Counted from the first letter of the stretch, positions 14,101-22,799 are shown. The stretch: 64,000 bases of DNA from Cladopsammia gracilis (GCA_022457155.1 JAJGOT010000451.1:372001-436000), one strand, 5' to 3'. Notes: generated from the sequence alone by a model not told the origin. Numbers and translations are program-made.

Positions 14101-15725
14101 CAAGGTGTTCTACTGTCAAGTGATTTACGAAACCAAGTGATAGAACTCGCACAACTTCATTCATATAGGGAAGTTGGAAGAAGGCTGCACGTAGATGCGA
14201 AGACAGGTAACATGCAGGTAAACTTTGGGCGGGTAAACTTTGAAGTTTGATTGTCAAAACTTTGAATTTTGATTGGCCAGCAGAACATGTTTTTGTCATG
14301 TGTGTGGACAGGTAGTTGCAAGCGACGGTAAGCCCCCCCAAAAAATGGGGGATTGGGTGCACTTTAATTCTCACTTTAATTCTCTTAGTCAGGTAATAAG
14401 ACAATCTTCTAATGTAAATGTATTTAAGGTCGCGGGGGACAGGTTCCGCTCATCAGTATGCATTTATGAAAAGAGTATGCACGAAGTGCAACGGCTGATA
14501 CCGAAAATGCGCGAAATATTCACGAATAGGCTCTGTAATGTTTCTGCATCAATAATTGCACGTGCAAAGCGCTGTCTGGTAAAATACACTTTTTTTTAAC
14601 GCACTGTTCTTTCCGCATGAAGTGTTGACAATAGCGCGTGGATTAAAATAAGCAAAATTACCATAAATTTATATTTTTTTGCATTCGTGTTTGCTCGGGA
14701 AGCCCTCGGAAGCGTAAAAACAAGCAATTTTGTGTCCAAGAATTCAGCGCGGATAGAGAATTTCATGAGTTGACACTGCAAAGAGGTAAACTATGTGTAT
14801 TGTAGATTGTCATATCTGACTCAAAATTTTTAAATAGGCTTTCAAAGGGAAGATATGAGGCTTCAAATTCTAACATGGACAATTTTACTCCTTTAAAAGC
14901 TAATAACTTTTAATTAAAGTTGAAATCAAAAAATCGGAGTCAGATATGACACAATAGACGTTTTGACGGATCAGTGAGTGGGGAAATAAACTTGCTTTGT
15001 GTTCTTCTCGAGGAGCAAACTTGGACACAAAACCACGTTTTAAGAAAAGATAACTTTAGTGGCTTACAGTATTGCCGCAAGGGCGATCCCTTCAGTAAAA
15101 AACAATCCTTACGCACTTCCATTATTCGCCAATATCTCTGTTAAATTTTAGCGAAATCGGCTTTCAAACCTTCACGATATAACGTTTTTAAAAGTGACAC
15201 CCCTGCCTAAATTTTGCCTTATGAATTTATTCATGGCCAAGTATCCCCCGCGACCTTAAGCGGAATGTTTTTAACTTCTTAATCTAAGAGTTTTTACATA
15301 GTTTTTGATGTGTTTTTTGTTTTGTTTTTTTAGTGTGAGTATTTTAGTTTTTATTCTTAGTCTTAATCGAGGTCCTTTTTGAAAATCACTGATGTGAAAG
15401 AGTTTTCCTCAATAAAGATTATTATTATTATTATTTTCATATTAAAAATATTGTCGTTTTTCGTTAAACTGTTGAAAAATCATTTACTTTAATAACATTG
15501 ATCAATTACGGTTTGCACGTTCAGTGCTAAGAAATAGCTGGGTTTCATACTTAAAGAAAAGTGTGGCCTCAAACGCATATAAGCTTATATAAACCCATAA
15601 TACTTTCAACTTTCACCCTAATATTTGCATGCGCATCAGTAAACTCGTTAAAATATCACCGTTTCTCTTCAAATAGCTCACAAAATGGGTCATATTTATC
15701 ATTGAGCTCTTACCTTGGTAGCCAT
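409..15725 (-). CDS. MMADHC: MMADHC, cobalamin-trafficking protein (3' end outside window)
   Basis: Five coding exons join in phase: 15725-15714 (only M-A-T-K), 12165-12027, 10183-9924, 1080-880 and 495-409. Each has an AG acceptor and GT donor (GTAAGA, GTAAAT, GTATGA, GTGAGC, GTAAGT). They give 233 residues. Human MMADHC has about 296, so the last ~60, including the conserved Cys-Cys region, lie left of base 1. The match to the human protein is clear at WPDxxxGPFxPxD, LPGNxGxD, the [14 protein letters not shown] block and [12 protein letters not shown]. The Arg-rich start (residues 1-30, [13 protein letters not shown]) looks like a mitochondrial leader. In the family, MMADHC works with MMACHC to direct vitamin B12 to mitochondrial methylmalonyl-CoA mutase or cytosolic methionine synthase. 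Intron 3 (9923-1081) is swollen by a minisatellite and a transposon; introns 1 and 2 also hold repeats. The start faces the JmjC gene across a short shared upstream region. Confidence 0.93.
1112..1336. mobile_element. Fold-back MITE, 225 bp
   Basis: The two halves are inverted copies. ACACAGGAAAAAATACC at the left end matches the complement of the right end exactly, and both arms continue through GGATATTTTAGGGTATTT-like and GACAAGTCCCAA-like blocks to a centre near 1225. The right end is followed by TTAA, but the left end is preceded by CTCA, so a TTAA duplication is only weakly supported. It sits 32 bases upstream of the MMADHC exon at 1080-880, so it may overlap the branch-point region of intron 3. 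Confidence 0.75.
1440..1560. repeat. Dispersed repeat module shared with 43380-43640
   Basis: The blocks TTCATTTGAATGGTCA and GTACAGCATAATAAACAG occur here and again near 43450-43520, in the same order and orientation relative to each other. No coding potential is seen. The family is not recognised. Confidence 0.6.
2085..2480 (+). mobile_element. tRNA-derived SINE
   Basis: A Pol III B-box-like stretch (GGGTTCGAGCCCCA near 2122-2136) is followed by a SINE body with the blocks GGACCAACACTCAGGGTCTT, TGCAAATGGTTAGA and TCTTCTCGGATAAGGAC. It ends in a short tandem tail (ATGAGT repeated) at about 2440-2465. From memory this body belongs to a SINE that is frequent in stony corals. The A-box half is unclear, so the 5' boundary is approximate. 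It abuts the 33-bp minisatellite. Confidence 0.72.
2500..4442. repeat. 33-bp minisatellite, left block (~59 units)
   Basis: The unit begins CCTAGTGGTCAACTGTTGG and ends in a variable tail of about 14 bases. Tails are drawn from a few recurring types such as TAAGCTGTCAGTAA, TTAGTTGTCAGTAA, TTATTTGTTGGTAA and TAAGTTGTTGGTAA. Because 33 is a multiple of three and no stop occurs in some frames, long open frames appear on both strands; these are by-products. The array lies in MMADHC intron 3 and continues in phase at 8309. Confidence 0.97.
4731..4832 (+). pseudogene. Possible exon inside the transposon, Cys/His pattern
   Basis: An ATG at 4731 opens 34 codons ending ATA GAG followed by a strong donor GTAAGT. 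The peptide contains VCSFCKEF and KCNLHHAIE, so two Cys two residues apart are followed 13 residues later by two adjacent His, a loose zinc-binding pattern. It lies about 290 bases inside the left end of the element. No downstream exon could be connected, so this may be chance. Confidence 0.35.
5900..6180. repeat. C-rich low-complexity tract
   Basis: Runs of C (5901-5913, 6110-6120, 6163-6175) alternate with short T runs, with variants of CAGCCCCCCT repeated. No gene is visible. It lies inside the 3.87-kb transposon. Confidence 0.7.
6318..6660 (-). pseudogene. Decayed coding-like segment, unknown protein
   Basis: The minus strand reads in one frame from about 6657 to a stop at 6318, with two internal stops. 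It contains [37 protein letters not shown], an acidic [18 protein letters not shown] stretch and [16 protein letters not shown]. The composition (acidic-to-basic linker, helix-like ends) looks protein-coding rather than random. I do not recognise the family. It could be a broken internal gene of the transposon or a captured host fragment. Confidence 0.45.
6661..8300. other. Right part of the transposon, no gene recognised
   Basis: AT-rich up to about 7600. From 7620 to 8100 overlapping open frames occur on both strands, with several Cys and His residues, but no family is recognised and no frame is clearly favoured. A decayed transposase exon is possible but not supported. Confidence 0.4.
8309..9380. 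repeat. 33-bp minisatellite, right block (~32 units)
   Basis: Same unit, orientation and tail types as the block at 2500-4442, beginning with the second copy of the 8-bp target duplication. Some units carry TTGCTAAG in place of TTGGTAAG. It stops abruptly at 9380 in unique sequence. It belongs to the same original array as the left block. Confidence 0.97.
9786..9917. repeat. Degenerate tandem repeat at an MMADHC splice donor
   Basis: The motif AAGTATTTATCCCTG, or close variants, occurs four times, the last directly next to the donor of the MMADHC exon 10183-9924. On the gene strand, intron 3 therefore begins with the donor and then copies of ATCAGGGATAAATAC spaced about 30-45 bases apart. 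Confidence 0.65.
10690..10960. repeat. Weak inverted repeat, T-rich
   Basis: CACTAGGTAGTTTTTTT near 10712 is complemented by AAAAAAATACCTAG near 10921, and TTACCTAGTT recurs nearby. It lies in MMADHC intron 2. This may be an old fold-back element; boundaries are uncertain. Confidence 0.4.
12430..12790 (-). mobile_element. L1/Tx1-type LINE reverse-transcriptase fragment
   Basis: The minus strand, with frameshifts and stops, shows typical RT motifs: [19 protein letters not shown], then [17 protein letters not shown], then [20 protein letters not shown]. These match the finger and palm region of L1-clade reverse transcriptases. The fragment lacks the catalytic YxDD block and is a dead remnant in MMADHC intron 1. 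Confidence 0.8.
12818..12976. mobile_element. Short hAT-like MITE
   Basis: The left end reads CAGGGGCGTAGCTA, and the right end, complemented, reads CAGGGGCATAGCCA. Both ends also share GTACGCAC and GAAAAAGTC blocks in inverted orientation. ACAAC flanks the element on both sides. CAGGGG ends are common in hAT-type MITEs. Confidence 0.65.
13344..13475. repeat. Fold-back element
   Basis: TGTCCAAACGATGTCTGTGA at the left end is complemented exactly by TCACAGACATCGTTTGGACA at the right end, with TTAGCGAA also shared. The centre holds ATCCCTAATCCCTATCCC. No duplication was identified. Confidence 0.75.
13512..14363. mobile_element. TTAA-flanked TIR element carrying a paired-like exon
   Basis: The element is bounded by TTAA at 13508-13511 and 14364-14367. 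Its ends read AGTGCACCTAACCCCCCA and, complemented, AGTGCACCCAATCCCCCA. An internal inverted repeat (13575-13660 against 13795-13880) and a second (13890-13985 against 14220-14330, with GTCGCTTGCAACTACCTGTC) make it strongly self-complementary. TTAA target sites are typical of piggyBac and Kolobok elements. It lies in MMADHC intron 1. Confidence 0.8.
14062..14206 (+). CDS. Paired-domain-like helix-turn-helix exon within the TTAA element
   Basis: An ATG at 14062 opens 48 codons ending at ACAG followed by GTAACA, an acceptable donor. The peptide contains [25 protein letters not shown] and [11 protein letters not shown]. This follows the pattern of the N-terminal helix-turn-helix of paired domains and of some transposases (G-R-x-L-x-x-x-L-R-x-x-I-x-E-L-A, then R-x-L-x-V). 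It is antisense to MMADHC and lies wholly inside the TIR element. It could be a transposase exon or a captured PAX-like exon; no further exon was found. Confidence 0.5.
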
Positions 15726-15999
15726 ACTTTTGTTGAAGTATAAAATCCCGCTAAGTCAGGTGAAATCCTCAATTTTCTTGGCCGTAAAAACTTCGCAACT
15801 GAAGGGTACAACAGACGTGACGGAACTCATGAAAGAAAATGCAAACTCGTTCCCAGGACCTCTCTCTCTTTAGCTACGTCATCATCGGGCGGGATGACGT
15901 ACTGAAGAGAGAGGCCCTGGGAACGAGGTTGAAAGAAAATGTTCTTACTACCCATAATGCAACAGAAACGTTTGTTGCGAGACGACTTCCGGTTCGGCA
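15726..15999. promoter_or_regulatory. Shared upstream region of MMADHC and the JmjC gene
   Basis: The MMADHC start (15725, minus) and the JmjC gene start (16000, plus) face away from each other over 274 bases. Both promoters must lie here or overlap the 5' ends. About 80 bases are a fold-back repeat (15846-15927). No TATA box is obvious. Confidence 0.6.
15846..15927. repeat. Fold-back repeat, 82 bp
   Basis: CTCGTTCCCAGGACCTCTCT on the left is complemented by AGAGAGGCCCTGGGAACGAG on the right, with GTCATC/GATGAC near the centre. Related CTCGTTCCCAG pieces occur near 55088 and 55123. It sits inside the divergent promoter. Confidence 0.8.
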
Positions 16000-16902
16000 A
16001 TGGAAGATATACTGCGAAAGTCCACACAAGTTCCTATCTTAGAAAACATCGAATCCAGGGTGTTTCGTCGCAAGTTTTATAACCAACATCCCGTTGTTCT
16101 GAAGAAAGCTGTAGAGAACTGGAGACCATGTACATTTTGGAGCCCAGATTATTTGAAAGCTGCCTTAGAAGAAGCATTTGATTGTCTACAAGTTTTAGAA
16201 GCGAAGGACAATACACATTTCATTGATAACAGTGATTTTGCCCAAAAAAGGCCTATTTTACCATGTGATTTCATCGATCACGTTTTCAGTAACAAGGAGG
16301 TGTTTCTTTCTGATGATGATGATGAAAAAGATTGCACCCTTCGTGACAAAAAGAGGTTGTATTTGAGAACTATGTCAATGCCCGATGGACTTTACAGAGA
16401 CATTGTAACTGCTGATCAAATTCAAAGTTTGAAGAGCAAAATCTTCTTTACGGAAGATCGACAAACTGAGTCAAATGATGATTTTATTAGCAAAGTGTTT
16501 AGGCAGGATACAATGCAGCTATGGGTAGGAACAAGTGGAAACATCACGCCATTGCACTACGACCGAAATCACGGACTTTTGGTTCAGATACTTGGTGACA
16601 AAAGTGTTGTTTTATTTTCTCACAAACATACATCTGATTTGTATCCCTTCCCCAGTTACTCTCCAAAGTCCCATTTAAGCCGAATCAACTTCAGAAATGT
16701 GAAAGACGAGACTGAAATTGTGGCCTCTTTTCCCAAGTTTTCCCGGGCTCAGCCGTACAGTTGCATGATAAGCCAAGGAGATGTTTTATATACACCCCCG
16801 TTTTGGTGGCATGATGTAACGTCACGCGACAACTGCGTGTCAGTCACGTTACCTTGGGATCTGGACCCCAGTGATGACATACCACCTTGCATGTTACGAT
16901 AG
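16000..16902 (+). CDS. JmjC/cupin-8 domain 2-oxoglutarate oxygenase, single exon
   Basis: This is a 300-residue open frame without introns. The C-terminal half is a cupin-8/JmjC fold: QLWVGTSGNITPLHYDRNHG carries the iron ligands H186 and D188, K201 in LGDKSVVLF is placed to bind 2-oxoglutarate, and H271 in PPFWWHDVT is the distal ligand. The domain order resembles FIH, JMJD5, JMJD7 and HSPBAP1-type hydroxylases, which oxidise protein side chains, rather than nuclear histone demethylases with extra domains. The substrate cannot be told. The N-terminal 150 residues contain an acidic SDDDDEKD loop (104-111). The ATG at 16000 is chosen because it starts the conserved N-terminal segment. The single exon among intron-rich neighbours may mean an old retrocopy or simple intron loss. 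It is divergent from MMADHC. Confidence 0.9.
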   Translation: MEDILRKSTQVPILENIESRVFRRKFYNQHPVVLKKAVENWRPCTFWSPDYLKAALEEAFDCLQVLEAKDNTHFIDNSDFAQKRPILPCDFIDHVFSNKEVFLSDDDDEKDCTLRDKKRLYLRTMSMPDGLYRDIVTADQIQSLKSKIFFTEDRQTESNDDFISKVFRQDTMQLWVGTSGNITPLHYDRNHGLLVQILGDKSVVLFSHKHTSDLYPFPSYSPKSHLSRINFRNVKDETEIVASFPKFSRAQPYSCMISQGDVLYTPPFWWHDVTSRDNCVSVTLPWDLDPSDDIPPCMLR

Positions 16903-18587
16903 ATTGTATTTTTTACTTTGCATAGCTTTGCTGAAGCATTTATAGGTTTTACAATTAGCCTGTACAACAGTAGGCTTTTGTACATTATGCTAGCATTTTT
17001 TCGAGAATTTTAGTGAGGCAAAAGTATCAAGCGTTATTCGAGCATTTTAGCAGCATTTTAGTGGCATTTTAAGTGGCGTTATTCGAGCATTTTAGTGGCA
17101 TTTTCCCGGAAAATATATTTTTTTTAGAGAAAATAAAAATATAAACAATTTTTTTAATACAACCGTATTACAACAGCAAATAACTTTCTTGTGATAGTCA
17201 ACTACCTACTAGACTCTTTACTTAAATATCAAATTATGAACAGAATTAAAGTTGATTTGGATGAGTATTATTTGTCGTATTAAAACTATTAAACTTGTAT
17301 TCGTTGTTGTTATACCACTTAAAAACACCCTGTTAAAACGTTAGAATTAATAAAAAAAGCCTCATTATACTTAGTATCAGCTTTGCTCACTATGTCTGTA
17401 TAATGAGCATTATCCGAGCATTTTTGTAGGGAAAATGGAGCATTAAGGTGGAGCATTTTAATGGGGTAACAAAAGCTTTTACGACAGGCGTGGCGAGCAT
17501 TGGATATCGCCATCGTTCAGCCAATCAGCGACAAGAACTTTGTTGGATTTTCCCGCCATACGCCAAGTGTACGCGCCTTGGTCCCGTAAACTTTTTGGGC
17601 CCGAACCCGGGCCCGAAACGTTATGATCTTTTTGCGGAAATGGAATGTTACTCCTTCAACTGAAAGTGTCAGTTCTTGTCGAATTTTCAGGCTTAGCAAT
17701 AAAATCTGAAGTTGACGAAACAAGTTGGATTAAGTACTAAAGATAGACAAGATAAAGACGGCCCAAAATAGCATAGGAGTTTTGAGAATCCAACGCCTGG
17801 AAACCGGCTTTTTTCCGTCACTTGAAATTACCGAAAGCCTGTGAGCTTTGCTTCCCGTATTGTAGTCTCCTGTAGTCTCTTACGGTGTGCGTTTCAGTTC
17901 TTTTCCACTTTTACACATAATGAGCGGTGTTTGGTTTTTATTTTTTTGCGGGTGGGGTACTGAGGCAGGAAAACAACTCCCCCCACCCCTCCCTATGGTT
18001 TTTGTATCATTGTTCATTTGTCATTTGACCAAACACTTATCTTATCAAATATTCATGAATGCAGTTCTCAAAACCGGCTGCCTTTTTAAGTCTGACTGTA
18101 TTTGCAAAGACCACCGTAACGAAATAGAAGCATCGGATCCTGTGGTAAAGGATATAATCAGGTTATAAAATAATGAAGCGATTTGATAAAAGATCAAGGT
18201 TGATTCACACGGCCGGCAGGGAAACTATTTGTTAATAATTTCCCTGAGGTGAATCGGCCTTGTTTTTTATCAAATCGTTTCGCCTTTTTAAGAATGTCTG
18301 GAAAACTGTTGACGTAAAAACCGAGACAAAGTGTAAAATCGCACAAAAAAGTGGTTACAAAACGTTTTATGACACCTTTACGACATGGGAACATTGCGTG
18401 ACCTACTTGCGTGATAAGGCAAGTAGTGCGAGAACGAAATGGCCTGGGTTTCAGTTTTCGAACGTATACACAGCTTTGCAGATGTCAAGATTACCATTTT
18501 CAAAGACTTCATTAATTTATTGTTTTGTATTTACTTTTGAGTAGTTCCATTTAAGTTGAAAGGCTCAATCCTAACTTATTTTCGAAC
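16903..18587. other. Intergenic region with repeat fragments
   Basis: From 16990 to 17460, short repeats built on GAGCATTTTAG and GGTGGAGCATTTTAATGG resemble the complement of parts of the hAT-like element at 44395-45167. AAATAAA-like motifs near 17130 could end the JmjC transcript. A fold-back element lies at 18176-18283. No coding exon is recognised. Confidence 0.5.
18176..18283. repeat. Fold-back repeat, ~108 bp
   Basis: CGATTTGATAAAA at the left is complemented by TTTTTTATCAAATCG at the right. TCAAGGTTGATTCAC and AGGGAAA inside are also mirrored by GTGAATCGGCCTTG and TTTCCCT. It lies about 300 bases upstream of the dioxygenase start. Confidence 0.75.
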
Positions 18588-21500
18588 ATGACGAAACCTG
18601 TTAGTAGAAAAACTGGCAAGAAAGGACACGGAGAGAGTGTTAAGAAACACGCTGCCAAAACTCAGAAAACACTTCATCAATACCAGCCAGCGACATCTCG
18701 AGGATGGATGTTTGGTTTGGTGATTTGTTGTTTACTCATCGGAGCAGTTGCAGTTGTTCTGTATGTTCTTCCTTCGTTTCAAGTTGCTTTTAAAGAAAAT
18801 GTTTCCCGAGGAAAGGACTTTGGTGAACAGAAAAAAGTTATTAAAGATGATGGCGTTGACAACAGAAAAGGGAAGAAAAAGTCGGCTGCAGGTAAGACAA
18901 GGCGCCTGGCTGATTCCATCGAGATAGTTTTTCTGAATACGACACGTGTAAACTGGAAAAGAAATATTGTATTTTGTTATAAATCGGTCAACTTCATTAA
19001 TACCCATAATACTCCCACCCCCCTCCTCCCTCCAATTGCACAAAAAAAGAATAGGAAAGAACTGCAATGGATACATCGCAAGTACAGTTTTTATAGCAGG
19101 GGTCTTTCCAAACTATAGTGATCATAATTTATATATTTTTGTTATTATGCATGAGTCTTCAACTGACACTTTTTGATGTGAGATCCCTTTGGTAAGTCCC
19201 TGTGGTATGACATCCCTGTGGTACAACGCCCCTGCAGTAGACCCTGTGTTAGATCCTTGTGGTAGATCCCAGTGGTAGGTCCCTGTAGTAGGTCTCTGTG
19301 GTAGGAAATCCCTATGGTAGGACATCCCTGTGGTAGACCCAGTGGTAGATCCCTGTGGTAGATCCCTGTGGTAGGACGTCCCTGTGGTAGATCCTGTGGT
19401 AGAACCCTGTGGTAGGTCCCTGTGGTAAGACATCCCTTTGTTAGGACATCCCTGTGGTAGACCCTGTGGTAATTCCCTGTGGTAGGACATCCCTGTGGTA
19501 GGATGTCCTTGTGGTAGGACGTCCCTATGGTAGACCCTGTGGTAGGACGTCCCTGTGGTAGGACGTCCCTATGGTAGACCCTGTGGTAGGTCACAGTGAT
19601 AGGTCCTTGTGGTAGGATGCCTCTGTGGTAGGATGCCCCTGTGGTAGGTCCCTGCGATAGATCCCTATGGTAGGTCCCTGTGGTAGGACATCCCTCTGGT
19701 AGTTCCCACTGGTAGGTCCCTGTGGTAGGACATCCCTATGGTAGCAGGTCCTTGTGGTAGGACATCCCTGTTGTGGATCCCTGTAGTAGTTCCCTGTGGT
19801 AGCCGGCAGCCGGCGATTTTGCCGCCTACAACGAAATATCTGCCGCCTACTTTACACTAAACTTCATTAACAACAAATACGAGGTCTCTTCTAGTTCAAA
19901 TCGTAACCAAAACATAAATACAGTTTCTTGTGAATCGAGTCGCACACGAACGAACCTTGCATGTTGAGCGACGGGGTTACTGGGGCCTTGGAACACCTTG
20001 AACATTATGTGGGAAAATAAGCCATGTGAATGGTAAGCGGTGAATGCTTTTGCAGTTACAAACAAGATGGCATCTAAGCAAGCTTGTGGCCTCTGTTGCC
20101 TACTACTCCAGCCATCTTGCCTACTACCCAAAAACATTTTGACTGGGCTGGGTGTGGGAGCACAATTTGCCCGATGATTCTCTCCACCCTTGCATAACTC
20201 CCACTTTACACTTGCATACTGCAAAACTCAGCATCTGTTATGTAGTTTACCATGGTTAGGTTGCATTTCAAATAGTATTACTGGTATTGTTGAAATTGAA
20301 AAGGAAACCCTTTAAGGTACCAGAATTCCATGGCAAACATAACTTCCAGAGGTATGAAGTGGAAAACATATTATGATTTAATTTTAGCCCTGGGCACTAT
20401 ATAAGTACCAAACCATGGTTAATTTTTACCTCTAAAAATATTGTCACTCCACGTTTTAATACAGGAGTCTCTGTACATGATGTAACTGTCAATAATACTC
20501 TCTGTGTATTGTTTTATAGAAGTACCTGCACAAGACCAGCTTCCCCCAGAGTTCAAAGATTTTAAGCTATCAATTCAAAATAAGTTGCTAATGAAGAACC
20601 TTAAGGAAAGCGATCATGAAATGAAAGTCCATGAGCTGAAGCATGATAATCCCAAAAGTAATGTTCATGCATATGTCGTGGAAAACTTTCTTAATGATGT
20701 TGAATGTGACAGTCTTGCCATGGTCCACAGCAGACATGTATCCGAACTTAACAAGCAAGTACCTATAATCTGCTTTGACAGCATCAAGTCTTTCCATGAG
20801 TACTTAAAAGATGCAAAGCTTAGAATGACGGTATCACCAAATGATTTTACTGAAGGAACAACCTGTATCAACAAGACATTTTCTGCTAAACTACAGGAAC
20901 ATTTCAAGTGGAGTTATAGCACAGCATTTTATCCAGGAGAAAGCAAGTTCTCCACATTGTTTGCGGAAAAAATACAGAAAGCAACAGGGCTCAAAGTTGA
21001 AAATGGAGGAAAATTTCAAATCACATCATATCCACAAAATGTTGGTAAGTTGTCATGTGATTGTAGAAAGTTGTCATGTGATTGTAGTAAGTTGTCATGT
21101 GATTGTAGAAAGTTGTCATGTGATTGTAGTTATTTGTCATGTGATTGTAGTAAGTTGTCATGTGATTGTAGTAAGTTGTCATGTGATTGTAGAAAGTTGT
21201 CATGTGATTGTAGTTATTTGTCATGTGATTGTAGTAAGTTGTCATGTGATTGTAGTAAGTTGTCATGTGATTGTAGTAAGTTGTCATGTGATTGTAGTTA
21301 TTTGTCATGTGATTGTAGTAAGTTGTCATGTGGTTGTAGTAAGTTGTCATGTGATTGTAGTAAGTTGTCATGTGATTGTAGTAAGTTGTCATGTGATTGT
21401 AGTTATTTGTCATGTGGTTGTAGTAAGTTGTCATGCGATTGTAGTAAGTTGTCATGTGATTGTAGTCATTTGTCATGTGATTGCTTCTGTTTCTAAACCC

Positions 21501-22686
21501 TCCTGTTTTTGTATGTTTTACTCCTGGTTCTTAGTCCCTCTCTTGAAAGCTCTCACCATTTTTCTTTTGCTGTTTTTAATGATGTGCATCATGCAATAGC
21601 TATACTGTGCTTTCAATTTTCTCCAACTTTTTACCATTCCACAATTGTAGTTTTTCCCCAGATCCATGCCCCTCCCTGACCTCCTTGTAGGGCAGTAACC
21701 TTGACAACAGGGATTTCAGTGACTTGATCAGCAGTTAGGACAAAAAAGATAAGGCCATCATAGAATAAGGTGGCTGTTTTGGAGAGGTTTTAATTATTAA
21801 TAAGAGTATCTGAATACGGAGATTAATATTTGGGGAGGTTGCCTTCTGGGGAGGTTCCACTGGATTAGATGCTATTTTTCCAGTGATTCTATGTCTAATA
21901 AACACTAGTGTTTTCCCCAAAAAAAACTGTTTTTAGGTTACAAGAATCACACTGACTGCATTGTCAACCACCCGGACAAAAGAGACCGGTATGCCACTGT
22001 ACTAGTTTACTTGAGAGATGTGGAGGAAGGAGGGGAAACAAAATTCCCACAATTAAAAATCAGTGTAAAACCACGTAAAGGTCTTGCACTGATATGGAAC
22101 AGTATGACCTACCGTGGAGAATGTGATCCCACTTCTATTCACAATGCAGCCAAGGTCATTAAAGGACATAAGTTCATTATACAAAGATGGTAAGTGTAAA
22201 AATGATTGGTGGAGTAACTCACTTATGAGCCATAGGCAGCCCATACTGCCAGAGCTTGAAGCAATTGATACTCTCACCTACATGGAATGCTAGTGCATTG
22301 CACTGCTGGTTACCCCCAGCAGTCTGTTTACTGGAAAAAAATCTACCTTCAATCTGTTACTTCATGAGGACATTCAACTACTTTAAAAGGAGAGGGGTTG
22401 CAATGCATTTCAGACACTTTAAGCAAGGGGCAGCACTTAATCATCAATGAAATACAGTAACATATAGTAACTTTACTACTCCTTTCCCTTGTTTTTCAAC
22501 AGGTATTACTATCATAATTTTCCTACACTTGGAAAACGCCCTCAAGAACCAATGTTACCTCAGCGTAGTGCTAATCAACCTCGAGTGTCATGTGATGAGT
22601 ATGAGCAAGGAAGCTGCCGATGGTACGATGAATGGAATTACGATCATCTGCTAGACTACAATGCTAATCTACAAAATCTCATCTAA
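18588..22686 (+). CDS. Membrane-anchored prolyl-4-hydroxylase-like 2OG-Fe(II) dioxygenase
   Basis: Four exons join in phase: 18588-18891, 20520-21044, 21937-22189 and 22503-22686, giving 421 residues. Residues 1-38 are basic and Lys-rich, and residues 40-62 (MFGLVICCLLIGAVAVVLYV) form one membrane segment, so the catalytic part should face the ER or Golgi lumen (type II). The dioxygenase core spans about 190-365: ITSYPQNVGYKNHTD carries H281 and D283, H345 lies in SIHNAAKVIKGHK, and K355 is placed for 2-oxoglutarate. VYLRDVEEGGETKFP is the typical P4H strand. The C-terminus (YEQGSCRWYDEWNYDH) is Cys- and Trp-rich and conserved-looking. It resembles animal collagen-type prolyl 4-hydroxylase catalytic domains without the peptide-binding N-domain; substrate unknown. 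AATAAA at 22743 suits its 3' end. Introns 1 and 2 hold tandem arrays. Confidence 0.9.
19185..19803. repeat. Minisatellite of 13-16 bp units in dioxygenase intron 1
   Basis: The core CCCTGTGGTAG recurs dozens of times, followed by AT, GACAT, GACGT, GTC or GATGC, so unit length varies from about 12 to 17. It runs directly into the truncated left end of a MITE copy at 19803. Confidence 0.92.
19803..20150. mobile_element. MITE copy 1, left end lost
   Basis: The sequence from AGCCGGCGATTTTGCCGCC to ACATTTTGACTGGGCTG matches the element at 33303-33677 along its length. The right terminal repeat is present. The left one (CAGCCCAGTCAAAATGT) is replaced by the minisatellite, so the array seems to have eaten into, or recombined with, the element. 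Confidence 0.85.
21045..21485 (+). repeat. 21-bp tandem array of the intron 2 splice donor (21 units)
   Basis: The unit is GTAAGTTGTCATGTGATTGTA and starts at the first base of intron 2 of the dioxygenase gene. By my count 13 of 21 units keep GTAAGT, three read GAAAGT, four GTTATT and one GTCATT. Units are 21 bases and lack stops in the exon's frame, which reads repeats of KLSCDCS and ends at a TAA at 21494-21496. Confidence 0.95.
21486..21936. other. Remainder of dioxygenase intron 2
   Basis: Ordinary intron sequence, ending in the acceptor CTGTTTTTAG before 21937. No repeat or RNA gene is recognised. Confidence 0.6.
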
Positions 22687-22742
22687 TTACAGCAGGCTTG
22701 CAAAAGTAATTCTGGAACAATTATTGTATTAATATTGGGAGT

Positions 22743-22748
22743 AATAAA
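22743..22748 (+). terminator. Polyadenylation signal of the dioxygenase gene
   Basis: AATAAA lies 57 bases after the stop codon of the plus-strand gene. Confidence 0.6.
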
Positions 22749-22799
22749 CTTAAGGACAAAATATATTAGAACATTGGTTTGTTCAAGAAAATATACATA

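Noticed and set aside
19122..19594. Open frames rich in YHRDLPQG
   Set aside because: Translation of the 13-16 bp minisatellite in the dioxygenase intron 1.
21021..21476. Minus-strand frame of repeated YYNHMTT
   Set aside because: Shadow of the 21-bp donor array; the plus strand carries the gene.
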